From contig SLGL01000003.1 of assembly GCA_007123785.1 (NCBI GenBank), forward strand, positions 1 to 8,661: a stretch of 8,661 nucleotides of DNA, written 5' to 3'. This document shows, piece by piece, positions 1 to 6,995 of this stretch. Position numbers and translations under genes: made by a program. The first letter of the stretch is position 1, and each line of letters opens with the position of its first letter. Below the pieces are notes generated by a model. That model made no database searches, was not told where the DNA came from, and saw nothing but the letters and a program-made list of their open reading frames with translations. The DNA is from Balneolaceae bacterium. Lineage in GTDB: Bacteria > Bacteroidota > Rhodothermia > Balneolales > Balneolaceae.

Positions 1-7
1 ATAAAAA

Positions 8-1939
8 ATGGATTTTTTTGAAGCGCAGGATCGTGCCAAACGCAACACCGGCAAACTGATTCTCCTCTACGTACTCGCTGTCATCGGGATTATACTTTCC
101 GTTTACCTGGTCACACTTATCCTGTTTCATTCGCAAACTACTGTAGATGGCGGGGTTTCGTTCTGGTATCCCGGATGGCTGACGACCGTGTCGGTGATGG
201 TACTGATTATGATCGGGATCGGAACGGTGTACCGCGTTTCACAACTCCGAAAAGGGGGGTCGGCAGTGGCGGAGCTGCTTGGCGGCCGGCGTGTAAATCC
301 TTCCACAACAGATCAGGCCGAACGCAGACTGATGAATATTGTGGAAGAGATGTCGATTGCTTCGGGACTGCCGGTACCCGATGTGTTCATTCTGGACCGG
401 GAAGAAAACATTAACGCATTTGCAGCGGGTTTCGGCACCAACGATGCGGCAGTAGGTGTAACCCGCGGCTGTCTTGAACAGCTCAATCGCGATGAACTTC
501 AGGGTGTCATCGCACACGAATTCAGCCACATTTTTAATGGCGATATGCGCCTCAATATCCGATTGATTGGCATTCTGAATGGTATTCTGGTGATCCACAT
601 CATGGGGATGATTTTGATGCGCAGCACACTTTACTCTGGTGCCATGCGGGGCGGGCGCGGTGGAAAAGGAAGCGGAAATTCTGCGATGGCGATGATTCTG
701 TTTGGCCTTGCACTGGTAATTATCGGATACATCGGAATGCTGTTCGGGCGGATGATTCAGTCTGCAATCTCCCGCCAGCGCGAATATCTGGCCGATGCTG
801 CTGCCGTTCAGTATACCCGAAATCCCGACGGGCTGGCAGGAGCACTCAATAAAATAGGGATGAAGAAAAAAGGTGCAGAAATCAAAGATGGCCATGCGAT
901 GGAGATGAGCCACCTCTTTTTTGCCAGCAGTTTCCATTCTGCGCTGGACATGCTTTTTGCAACCCATCCTCCCATTGAAGACCGTATTAAAGCCATAAGC
1001 CCTTCTTACGGCCACGGCAAAAAGAAAGATACCTCAAAAATCCGGCAGCAGTTTCAGCAGGATCATGTTTCAGGCGGAACAACAGTGACTCCAAAAGGTG
1101 TCAAAGGCCATGCCGCGCTTACACCGGAAGTAATTATGGGTGCAATCGGTACCCTCGGCGGACAAAACGTGAACCGGGCAGGAGAGCTTCTCCGGGAAAT
1201 TCCTGTATCTCTTCGTGAAGCAGCCCATGAACCTCTGGCTGCTGAAGCGTTGACTTACGGACTCTTATTTGCTTCAGCGAACGGAGACCAGAAGAGCTCA
1301 TCACTGCCTGACTGGTTCATGGAAAAAGCCGGAGAAGAAATGTCAGAGCAGGTTCTGACCTTATTAAAAGAACTTCAAACGGGCAAACGGGAATGGTACC
1401 TGCCCCTTGCCGAGCTCGCACTCCCATCGCTCCGTCATATGAGTGAGGCACAATACAAAACTTTCCGTGCCATTATGGAACAGATGGTCCTGGAAACCGA
1501 TTCAGAAAACCTGTTCGGCTTTGCTCTCGATAAAATGGTAATCCATCAACTTGATGTCGCTTTTTCAAAGGTTAAAAAGCCCGATATTCGCCATCATAAC
1601 CTCAAATCACTTGAAAAGGAGCTCTCTGTTTTGCTTTCGGCCTTATCCCACAGCTCTGCCACAGACACAGAAGAGGCGTGGCAGGCGGGAATCAAACCGA
1701 TAGAAAAAGTGATGCCCGACGGCATGAAACTGCTGCCCAGAGCAGAATGCGGCCTCAATCAATTGGATAAAGCACTGGATGAACTGGCAGCTTCAGCAAA
1801 CCCGGTAAAAAAATATATTCTGAGTGCGGTCATTCACTGTATAACATCCGATAAAAAAATCACCACGAGAGAGAAGGAACTTACACGAGCCATTTCTGAA
1901 GCCCTTGACAGTCCTATTCCTCTGGGTGCAATGGGATAA
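8..1939 (+). CDS. Membrane-bound M48-family zinc metallopeptidase with long C-terminal TerB-like extension
   Basis: 643 residues. It is probably an integral-membrane zinc endopeptidase acting on membrane or envelope proteins, as HtpX-like M48 enzymes do. Visible features in order: two N-terminal membrane segments (about 17-40 and 57-77); a catalytic domain with the zinc motif HEFSH (170-174) and the downstream third ligand E259 in RQREYLAD; two further hydrophobic segments (about 182-204 and 226-248) flanking a Gly-rich loop; and the motif ATHPP (318-322) typical of the family. The last ~290 residues are soluble, and residues ~598-640 (SAVIHCITSDKKITTREKEL) resemble a TerB-like helical domain. 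HtpX proteins are usually near 290 residues, so this is a long variant. The ATG is preceded by the A-rich stretch ATAAAAA. Neighbours upstream lie outside the window. The protease assignment is firm; substrate and the role of the extension are unknown. Confidence 0.93.
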   Translation: MDFFEAQDRAKRNTGKLILLYVLAVIGIILSVYLVTLILFHSQTTVDGGVSFWYPGWLTTVSVMVLIMIGIGTVYRVSQLRKGGSAVAELLGGRRVNPSTTDQAERRLMNIVEEMSIASGLPVPDVFILDREENINAFAAGFGTNDAAVGVTRGCLEQLNRDELQGVIAHEFSHIFNGDMRLNIRLIGILNGILVIHIMGMILMRSTLYSGAMRGGRGGKGSGNSAMAMILFGLALVIIGYIGMLFGRMIQSAISRQREYLADAAAVQYTRNPDGLAGALNKIGMKKKGAEIKDGHAMEMSHLFFASSFHSALDMLFATHPPIEDRIKAISPSYGHGKKKDTSKIRQQFQQDHVSGGTTVTPKGVKGHAALTPEVIMGAIGTLGGQNVNRAGELLREIPVSLREAAHEPLAAEALTYGLLFASANGDQKSSSLPDWFMEKAGEEMSEQVLTLLKELQTGKREWYLPLAELALPSLRHMSEAQYKTFRAIMEQMVLETDSENLFGFALDKMVIHQLDVAFSKVKKPDIRHHNLKSLEKELSVLLSALSHSSATDTEEAWQAGIKPIEKVMPDGMKLLPRAECGLNQLDKALDELAASANPVKKYILSAVIHCITSDKKITTREKELTRAISEALDSPIPLGAMG

Positions 1940-1941
1940 GT

Positions 1942-2014
1942 GCTGAGGTTTTATTCCCTGGGAAAATCTGGATTTTCAGGTATCTGAGGAACGGGTCAGC
2001 GACCCGTTGTACGG
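1942..2014. repeat. REP-like repeat, copy 1
   Basis: First of two 73-base direct copies 130 bases apart, starting three bases after the M48 stop codon. The last 34 bases (1981-2014) match the second copy exactly; the first part is diverged with small compensating indels. The core is a perfect hairpin, AACGGGTC-AGC-GACCCGTT (1990-2008), with an 8-bp stem and 3-base loop, followed by GTACGG. No T-tract follows on either strand, so it is not a standard intrinsic terminator. Its position between the 3' ends of convergent genes is typical of REP elements; that class is an inference. The 57-base spacer between the copies (2015-2071) shows nothing else recognisable. Confidence 0.75.
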
Positions 2015-2071
2015 TGGAGAGCTTATCCGGCACTTCTGAGTATTCACATGGACTGGAAGTGTTGGGACATG

Positions 2072-2144
2072 GCTGAGATTTTTTCCCTGGGTAAGATTTG
2101 GTTATGCAGATATCTGAGGAACGGGTCAGCGACCCGTTGTACGG
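2072..2144. repeat. REP-like repeat, copy 2
   Basis: Second copy of the repeat in the same orientation. The exact 34-base match is 2111-2144, with hairpin AACGGGTC-AGC-GACCCGTT at 2120-2138. This copy can also form an alternative hairpin, ACCCGT-TGT-ACGGGT (2132-2146), that shares the ACCCGT arm with the first. Copy 1 supports only four base pairs of this alternative. The remaining 55 bases before the DUF885 stop codon contain an A-run (2168-2175 region) and no clear terminator stem. Confidence 0.75.
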
Positions 2145-2199
2145 GTTGCTGAAAATTTTCCTATTTGAAAAAAAATTAGTTCAAGAGTGGCCCGCTTCC

Positions 2200-3945
2200 T
2201 TAATTTTTTGTGGCCTCTTCAATGAACTTTTTCACATTATCTTCCAGTACACTCAGCGGTACGCTGCCACTCAATAGAATCACATCGTGAAATTCACGGA
2301 GATCGAAATCATCGCCCAGAGACTCTTCGGCCTCAGCCCGCAGTTCCCTGATTTTGATCTCACCCATCTTGTAGGCGAGTGCCTGCCCCGGCCAGAAAAT
2401 ATAGCGGTTCACTTCCGAGCGGATATTATGCATGGAAAGTGCTGAATTCACAGCCATAAAATCGATCGATTCTTCACGGGTCCACCCTTTGGCGTGCATT
2501 CCTGTATCCACCACCAGGCGCAGTGCACGCCACATTTCGTAACTCAGCCGACCAAAATTAGTGTAGGGATCTTCGTACATATCCGCTTCGAGCCCAAGCC
2601 ATTCCGAATAGAGCGCCCATCCTTCCACGTAAGCGGTAAATCCGGCAACCGTTCTGAATTTGGGCAGATCATCGAGCTCCTGCTGAAGAGCAATCTGAAG
2701 GTGGTGTCCCGGAACGGCTTCGTGAAGTGATAGGGCCGTCACTTCATAGAGCGGACGACTGGGAAGATCGTACGTATTCACAGCGTAAAAACCAGCTCTC
2801 GTTCCATCAGCAGCGCCCCGGCTGTAATAGGCTGTGGCGGTTCGGGGTGCCAGATAATCTGGCACTTCCATAAGTCCGTACGGAAGCCTCGGCAGAGTTT
2901 TAAAAAGCTCCGGCAGTTTCCCGTCCATCTTTTTGAGAACGTAGGCAGTCTCCTTCATCAATTCTTCGGGAGTTTCGGCATAGAATTGCGGATCGGTTCT
3001 CAAGAACTCCACAAATCCATCAAAGTCGTCACCGAAGCCGGACTCATCCACAACCTCCATCATATCACTGCGAATACGTTCAACTTCATCCAGTCCGGTT
3101 TGATGGATTTCTGCCGGGCTTATTTCCATCGTGGTGTAGTACTCTACCAAATAGTCGTAATATTCCTCTCCGCCGGGCACTTCGGTAATTCCGATAGTTT
3201 CGGTAGCGGCAGGAATGTACTCATCCCGTAAAAAATCGCGCAGTTGCTCAAACCCGGGAATTACCTCGTTCTCCAGTATTTCAGCGGCTCTCTCTGTAAG
3301 CCTTTTCTGATCATCATCATCAACTGAACCGGGAAATTCAATAAACGGTTCAAACAAGCGGCTTTCTGATACATCATTGCTGATGTGTGCTTCGATTGAG
3401 GCAAGGTAATCATCAAACACCACCTTCGAACGTACAAATTCCTGCTCCATTCCTTTCCGCATCCGTTCGATGTAACCGCTGTTGTAATCCGGAAAAGCAT
3501 CGAGGCGGCTCAGATAATTTTCAAAATCTTCAGTGTTATTGAACGGCATACGGTTACCCAGGTCAGCAAATGCAGCATGATAATCCCACCATCCGTTCAA
3601 CGGCAGCAGGTGATCGTTCACTTCATAACCACGAATGGAATTCCGGAGTTGAATTTCGAAAATATCGTAGTTTATGCGGCTTTCATCAGTCAATCGTTCT
3701 TTCGAAATGTTGTGCAATCGTTCGATAAAATCCCTGTTTGTCTGATACCTGACTTTCATCGCCTCAAGCCCGGTTTCGGGCAAGCGATCGTTAAATCGGT
3801 GATCGCTTTGTGCAGTGGCAAAAAGGGGGTTGCTTTGAAGGCTGTACTCCCAGTGATCGTCGAACAGAGCCTGTAATTGATCATCAGCAGACTGGCAGCC
3901 GAAAAAGACCATCAGCAGTAAAAATGAAAGGCACCTGATCTTCAT
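2200..3945 (-). CDS. DUF885-family putative metallopeptidase lipoprotein
   Basis: 581 residues from the chosen start. DUF885 proteins are putative zinc peptidases of the gluzincin type; the substrate is unknown. The signature HEAVPGHHLQ starts at residue 408, AYVEGWALYSE has a likely third ligand E441, and PGQALAYK lies at 519-526 near the C-terminus, all characteristic of the family. The frame is open upstream to 4020, but the ATG at 3945 is preferred because it directly gives a 16-residue signal peptide (KIRC, then LSFLLLMVFFG) ending at C17, a relaxed lipobox, and because an A-rich stretch AAAAAAAAC precedes it. Upstream ATGs would add 25 residues with no signal-peptide logic. CQSADD after cleavage places acidic residues near the lipidated cysteine. 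It is probably transcribed alone, 302 bases after the sugar kinase gene, and is convergent with the M48 gene. Confidence 0.9.
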   Translation of the reverse strand: MKIRCLSFLLLMVFFGCQSADDQLQALFDDHWEYSLQSNPLFATAQSDHRFNDRLPETGLEAMKVRYQTNRDFIERLHNISKERLTDESRINYDIFEIQLRNSIRGYEVNDHLLPLNGWWDYHAAFADLGNRMPFNNTEDFENYLSRLDAFPDYNSGYIERMRKGMEQEFVRSKVVFDDYLASIEAHISNDVSESRLFEPFIEFPGSVDDDDQKRLTERAAEILENEVIPGFEQLRDFLRDEYIPAATETIGITEVPGGEEYYDYLVEYYTTMEISPAEIHQTGLDEVERIRSDMMEVVDESGFGDDFDGFVEFLRTDPQFYAETPEELMKETAYVLKKMDGKLPELFKTLPRLPYGLMEVPDYLAPRTATAYYSRGAADGTRAGFYAVNTYDLPSRPLYEVTALSLHEAVPGHHLQIALQQELDDLPKFRTVAGFTAYVEGWALYSEWLGLEADMYEDPYTNFGRLSYEMWRALRLVVDTGMHAKGWTREESIDFMAVNSALSMHNIRSEVNRYIFWPGQALAYKMGEIKIRELRAEAEESLGDDFDLREFHDVILLSGSVPLSVLEDNVKKFIEEATKN

Positions 3946-3957
3946 GTTTTTTTTAAA
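3946..3957 (-). promoter_or_regulatory. A-rich translation initiation leader of the DUF885 gene
   Basis: On the minus strand the bases just before the ATG read TTTAAAAAAAAC, with no Shine-Dalgarno-like AGGAGG. A-rich leaders in this position are common in Bacteroidota. This supports 3945 as the start over the longer frame. The site is inferred from position and composition only. Confidence 0.4.
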
Positions 3958-3990
3958 CTGACGGTATTTTGTGGTTAAAAGCATAATAAA

Positions 3991-4024
3991 CTGAGTTATC
4001 ATGGTAAAATTTGATAACACTCAG
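3991..4024 (-). promoter_or_regulatory. Leader hairpin / GTTATCA dyad upstream of the DUF885 gene
   Basis: CTGAG-TTATCA (3991-4001) pairs with TGATAA-CA-CTCAG (4012-4024), giving an 11-bp stem with a 2-base bulge and a 10-base loop, 46 bases upstream of the chosen start. The 7-mer GTTATCA occurs here in both orientations (3995-4001 and, inverted, 4012-4018), again at 4031-4037, and in degenerate inverted form near 4064-4070. It could be an operator cluster or an mRNA leader structure. No convincing promoter hexamers could be fixed nearby; a TTGACA on the minus strand around 4128-4133 is a possible -35 but lacks a good partner. Confidence 0.35.
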
Positions 4025-4151
4025 CCTTCCGTTATCAGCTTCCCAATACTGGTTTGATGCCTGCTGATAGCTGAAAGCCTGCCATATTAGTAATCAGGCA
4101 AAAATTGAACTGTAAAACAGGTAGTGTCGTGTCAACGATCAAATGACGAGA

Positions 4152-4232
4152 AAACCCGCAATGTTTTTTCTTCAAAAAGGCTGAATAATTCCATTCTTAC
4201 TACCATTGATGACAAGGAAACATTGCGGGTTT
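4152..4232. repeat. Perfect 15-bp inverted repeat with 51-base spacer
   Basis: AAACCCGCAATGTTT (4152-4166) and AAACATTGCGGGTTT (4218-4232) are exact reverse complements. The repeat lies 16 bases beyond the stop codon of the sugar kinase gene. In that gene's transcript it would form a long-looped hairpin followed by UCUCGUC, not a U-tract, so it would be a poor intrinsic terminator. The 81-base unit could instead be a small MITE-like element or an insertion-sequence scar; no clear target duplication flanks it. The rest of the 3946-4247 gap, apart from the leader hairpin, holds nothing recognisable. Confidence 0.6.
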
Positions 4233-4247
4233 ATTGGGATGAATTTT

Positions 4248-5267
4248 TTAATTCAAATCCGATTCAACCTTCGGTACAATCGTTCGGACTTCCATTTCCG
4301 TAAGTTTTTCAGCCATTTTACCAAGCATCTCTTCATCGCGATAGGTTCCTACAATCGCCCCGCCAGATCCGGCAAATTTGGCACTGGCACCGCACGATCG
4401 TGCCGTTTCCACCATCTCTTCCTGCCACTCCGGAAGTTTTGAAATGGAACGCCTCAGGTCGAAATTTTCATTAATCAGTTTTGCCAGAGTTTCCTGATTG
4501 CCGTTATGCAAGGCCTGTTTTCCTTCAGCGGCGATGGAGGCAAAACGGTTCATCGCATTCACCACTTTTTCCTCTCCTCTCAGAAAGCGCCCGCGAATAT
4601 CGTTGTGATACACCTCCGTGGGTTCACTGAGCCCGTCGTGCCAGGCAATGTACACATTGTTCAGAAGTGCCGGATTTAGCCTTTCGTAATCGTAACAGCG
4701 ATACCCGCTAACGGTTTTTTCCACACTTTTGTCAAAATTCATAAATACCAGCCCTTCATACACCTGAATCACACGATCCTGCAATCCGGCTGAAATACCC
4801 AGTTCTTCCTGCTCCACAGAAAGTACAAACGAGGGCTGAACTTCTTCGGGAAGCTTAACATCGTAAAACTCCATCAGGCAGCGGAGCGTGGCCACAATAA
4901 TGGAACTTGAACCTGCAAGTCCCACCTGCCGCGGTATGTCGGAATTGTATCGTATGGAAAAATTTTGTGAATGGAGTGGTATTTGCCTTACCTCACAATA
5001 CTCCACAAATCGTTTGATAGTGGCTTTAATAAGCCGGATTCCACCATAATATCCGTGTAGTTTTACGTCATTGGCCAGGTCATACACAGACCGGAACCGG
5101 CCACGGTCCTGTTCGGCCATCACAATTTCAACCTGCTCCCACTCATACAATACCACCTCAGCTGAAAAATTCCGGATGATAAAGGAGATTGTTTTTCCGT
5201 TGTAGCCATCGGAAGGGTTACCGAGGAAACCGGCACGGGCATGAGCTTTTTTACGAATGATCTTCAT
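4248..5267 (-). CDS. GHMP-family sugar kinase, glucuronokinase-like
   Basis: 339 residues, cytosolic. GHMP kinases phosphorylate small molecules with ATP. Motif 1 is RAGFLGNPSDGYNGK (11-25), the ATP-binding motif 2 is PRQVGLAGSSS (112-121 region), the likely catalytic Asp lies in AGLQDR (160-165), and motif 3 is KFAGSGGAIVG (297-307). The pattern, including GNPSD near the N-terminus, YYGGIRL (73-79), NFDLRR (268-273) and the spacing of the motifs, recalls plant glucuronokinases, which make glucuronate 1-phosphate from glucuronate. This is recognition from memory, not alignment. The ATG lies inside the 3' end of the uridylyltransferase gene (17-base overlap), suggesting translational coupling and a shared pathway: the kinase product would be the partner's substrate. 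Alternatives are an anomeric kinase for another sugar or a heptose-phosphate kinase of the HddA type. Confidence 0.85.
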   Translation of the reverse strand: MKIIRKKAHARAGFLGNPSDGYNGKTISFIIRNFSAEVVLYEWEQVEIVMAEQDRGRFRSVYDLANDVKLHGYYGGIRLIKATIKRFVEYCEVRQIPLHSQNFSIRYNSDIPRQVGLAGSSSIIVATLRCLMEFYDVKLPEEVQPSFVLSVEQEELGISAGLQDRVIQVYEGLVFMNFDKSVEKTVSGYRCYDYERLNPALLNNVYIAWHDGLSEPTEVYHNDIRGRFLRGEEKVVNAMNRFASIAAEGKQALHNGNQETLAKLINENFDLRRSISKLPEWQEEMVETARSCGASAKFAGSGGAIVGTYRDEEMLGKMAEKLTEMEVRTIVPKVESDLN

Positions 5268-6144
5268 TGAGCAATTTTTTTAGGTAGGTTCTCAGTTCAG
5301 GGCCCACATGTTCATCCGCCAGTGCAAATTCCGTAAATGCCTGGAAGTAAGAGCTAAAATTTCCGATATCGTACCGTTTTTCCTCTTTTTTCAGACGAAC
5401 ACCATATACCTTACCGCTATTTTTAAGCAACAGGCGAATGGCATCGGTAAGCTGAATTTCATCGCCCACGCCGGGCTTGGTTGCCTTCAGAGCTTCAAAA
5501 ATTTTTGGGGAGAGCACATATCGCGCGGCGATTGCCAGATTACTGGGAGCTTCACTCACCTGAGGTTTTTCTACCAGATCGTTCATTTCAAATATGTCGG
5601 TGTCTGATTTGGGATCGGCAATACCATAGCGGTACGTTTCTTCGGCGGGAACTTCTTCGAATGCAATTATGGCATCCGCATCATTATCAGCATAACATTT
5701 CATCATCCGTTCCACAATTCGGCTCTTGGCATTCATGCCTATGATTGAGTCGCCCAGCGCCGCCACAAATGGCTGGTTGCCCACAAATGCCTCGGCGCAT
5801 AAAATGGCATGGCCCAGCCCCAGGAGCTGCCGCTGGCGGGTATAAAAATACTGCATCGGTGCACGAATAAAGGATAACTCAGCCAAAAGATCTTCTTTAC
5901 CATCTTCACGAAGCATCTGGGTAAGGTCAGGATTCAGGTCAAAATGGTTTTCGATAGAATGTTTACCCTGTCCTGTTACAAAAAGAAGGCGGTTTACACC
6001 CACCCTGTCCAGTTCCTCCACTACATACTGTACAACAGGCTTCCGGCCCACGGGCAGCATCTCTTTGGGTTGTGATTTGGTGGCAGGCAGCAACCGGGTG
6101 CCCATCCCGGCTACCGGTACAACAGCAATATTTATCTCACTCAC
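5251..6144 (-). CDS. galU: UTP-sugar-1-phosphate uridylyltransferase, GalU type
   Basis: 297 residues, the usual GalU length. It condenses UTP with a sugar 1-phosphate, classically glucose 1-phosphate, to give the UDP-sugar and pyrophosphate in the cytosol. Visible motifs: nucleotide-binding VAGMGTRLLPATKSQPKEML (11-30), uridine-site GLGHAI (109-114), metal-binding GD at 131-132, YRYGI (171-175), sugar-binding VEKP (191-194), the EIQLTDAI segment (229-236) and KRYDIG (256-261). GDS stands where GtaB-type enzymes have GDD, a small deviation. The start is GTG at 6144; an in-frame stop lies four codons further upstream of the region, so no longer frame is available. It is the first gene of a two-gene unit, overlapping the kinase gene by 17 bases. 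That pairing raises the possibility that the physiological substrate is the kinase product rather than glucose 1-phosphate. Confidence 0.92.
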   Translation of the reverse strand: MSEINIAVVPVAGMGTRLLPATKSQPKEMLPVGRKPVVQYVVEELDRVGVNRLLFVTGQGKHSIENHFDLNPDLTQMLREDGKEDLLAELSFIRAPMQYFYTRQRQLLGLGHAILCAEAFVGNQPFVAALGDSIIGMNAKSRIVERMMKCYADNDADAIIAFEEVPAEETYRYGIADPKSDTDIFEMNDLVEKPQVSEAPSNLAIAARYVLSPKIFEALKATKPGVGDEIQLTDAIRLLLKNSGKVYGVRLKKEEKRYDIGNFSSYFQAFTEFALADEHVGPELRTYLKKLLNEDHS

Positions 6145-6174
6145 GTTCTTTGATTAATTTATGTGATAATTTTT

Positions 6175-6197
6175 TTAATCTGAATAATTCAGGTTAA
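6175..6197. promoter_or_regulatory. AT-rich dyad between ABC ATPase and galU
   Basis: TTAA-T-CTGAAT-A-ATTCAG-G-TTAA is a 23-base palindrome with 10 of 11 pairs matching, located 31-53 bases upstream of the galU GTG in the 89-base gap after the ATPase stop. It is AT-rich and followed on the minus strand by A's rather than T's, so an intrinsic terminator is unlikely. It may be a repressor or activator site for the galU-kinase unit. This is inference from symmetry and position only. Confidence 0.3.
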
Positions 6198-6233
6198 AAT
6201 TCTGGCGCTAAAATACAACTTGAACGGCTTGAA

Positions 6234-6995
6234 TTAAAGCCATTCGAGATGATCTATGGTGGTAGTGTTTACTTCTACATATTGTTCAAATATTTCATTA
6301 AGGGATGAATCTTTCTGAAGCTGCCGCCTCGATGCAGAGTCGAGATAAGCTAAAATTTCTCCTTTATTCAATATTGCAATATCATCGCAGAGGTTCTCTA
6401 CAATTTCCAGGATATGGCTTGTGATGAAGATTGTTACGCCTTTATCTTTCAGTTTCCTGATAATGGTTTTCATCCTGCCGATGGATATCACGTCCACACT
6501 TTCGAACGGTTCATCCAGGAAGAGCAGTTTCGGATTGGTCAAAATAGCGGCACAAAAACCCAGTTTTTTGCGGCTTCCGGAGGATAACTGTTTGGTTTGA
6601 ACATTTCTGAATTCATCAATTTCGAAATATGAGAAGATCGATGTGATTTTATTATCAAGGTCGGCAGGTGTCTCCTTATACACTTCGCAGACATATTTCA
6701 CGAATTCATAACTGGTAAAATTTTCAAACAGCAAGGGTGGCTGCAAAACCGAAGCCACATCTTTTTTGATCTCAATTTCATTCGAGTGGTTGAGTTCCAG
6801 CCCGTTTATGATGATCACTCCGTCGTCATATTCAAGAAGACCGGTCAAAATTCCAATCAGTGTACTTTTGCCTGCTCCGTTGGGGCCAATCAAACCAAAT
6901 ATATTTCCGGCAGGCACATCCAGTGCAAGCTGTTTCAATACTGGTGCGCGGCCGTAGGATTTGGTAAGGTTTTTTATAATTAAAGCTCGTTCCAT
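6234..6995 (-). CDS. ABC transporter ATP-binding protein
   Basis: 253 residues, a single nucleotide-binding domain that hydrolyses ATP to drive a membrane partner. Walker A GPNGAGKST (37-45), Q-loop Q85 in VLQPP, signature LSSGSRKK (137-144), Walker B LLFLDEP (157-163, catalytic E162), D-loop ESVD (165-168) and switch His H194 in ITSHILE are all present, so it should be active. The arrangement fits the CcmA/NatA-like class that pairs with ABC-2-type exporters. Its ATG lies inside the end of the membrane-protein gene (16-base overlap), a strong sign that the two are co-translated and form one complex at the inner membrane. The signature reads LSSGSRKK rather than LSGGQ, a common variant in this class. 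The substrate cannot be told. Confidence 0.95.
   Translation of the reverse strand: MERALIIKNLTKSYGRAPVLKQLALDVPAGNIFGLIGPNGAGKSTLIGILTGLLEYDDGVIIINGLELNHSNEIEIKKDVASVLQPPLLFENFTSYEFVKYVCEVYKETPADLDNKITSIFSYFEIDEFRNVQTKQLSSGSRKKLGFCAAILTNPKLLFLDEPFESVDVISIGRMKTIIRKLKDKGVTIFITSHILEIVENLCDDIAILNKGEILAYLDSASRRQLQKDSSLNEIFEQYVEVNTTTIDHLEWL

Noticed and set aside
239..1015. 258-codon open frame on the minus strand inside the M48 gene
   Set aside because: It is the antisense shadow of a gene with clear family motifs, its product is Cys/His-rich and low in sense, and it matches no family.
1990..2008. Intrinsic terminator for the M48 gene
   Set aside because: The hairpin is strong but has no T-tract on either strand and is part of a dispersed-type repeat.
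2986..3231. Small plus-strand open frames inside the DUF885 gene (also 2494-2730 and 3577-3876)
   Set aside because: All are antisense to a well-supported peptidase gene, without leaders or recognisable domains.
3945..4020. Longer N-terminus for the DUF885 protein beginning at 4020
   Set aside because: The extra 25 residues would bury the lipoprotein signal peptide and overlap the leader hairpin; the start at 3945 explains both better.
4206..4442. Plus-strand 78-codon frame starting in the inverted repeat
   Set aside because: Most of it is antisense to the C-terminus of the sugar kinase. No family is recognisable; a transposase remnant was considered but no motif supports it.
6198..6233. 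Promoter of TTG / TAnnTTTG type upstream of galU
   Set aside because: A TTG with a partial TAnnnTG match could be placed at suitable spacing, but the match is too weak to call.
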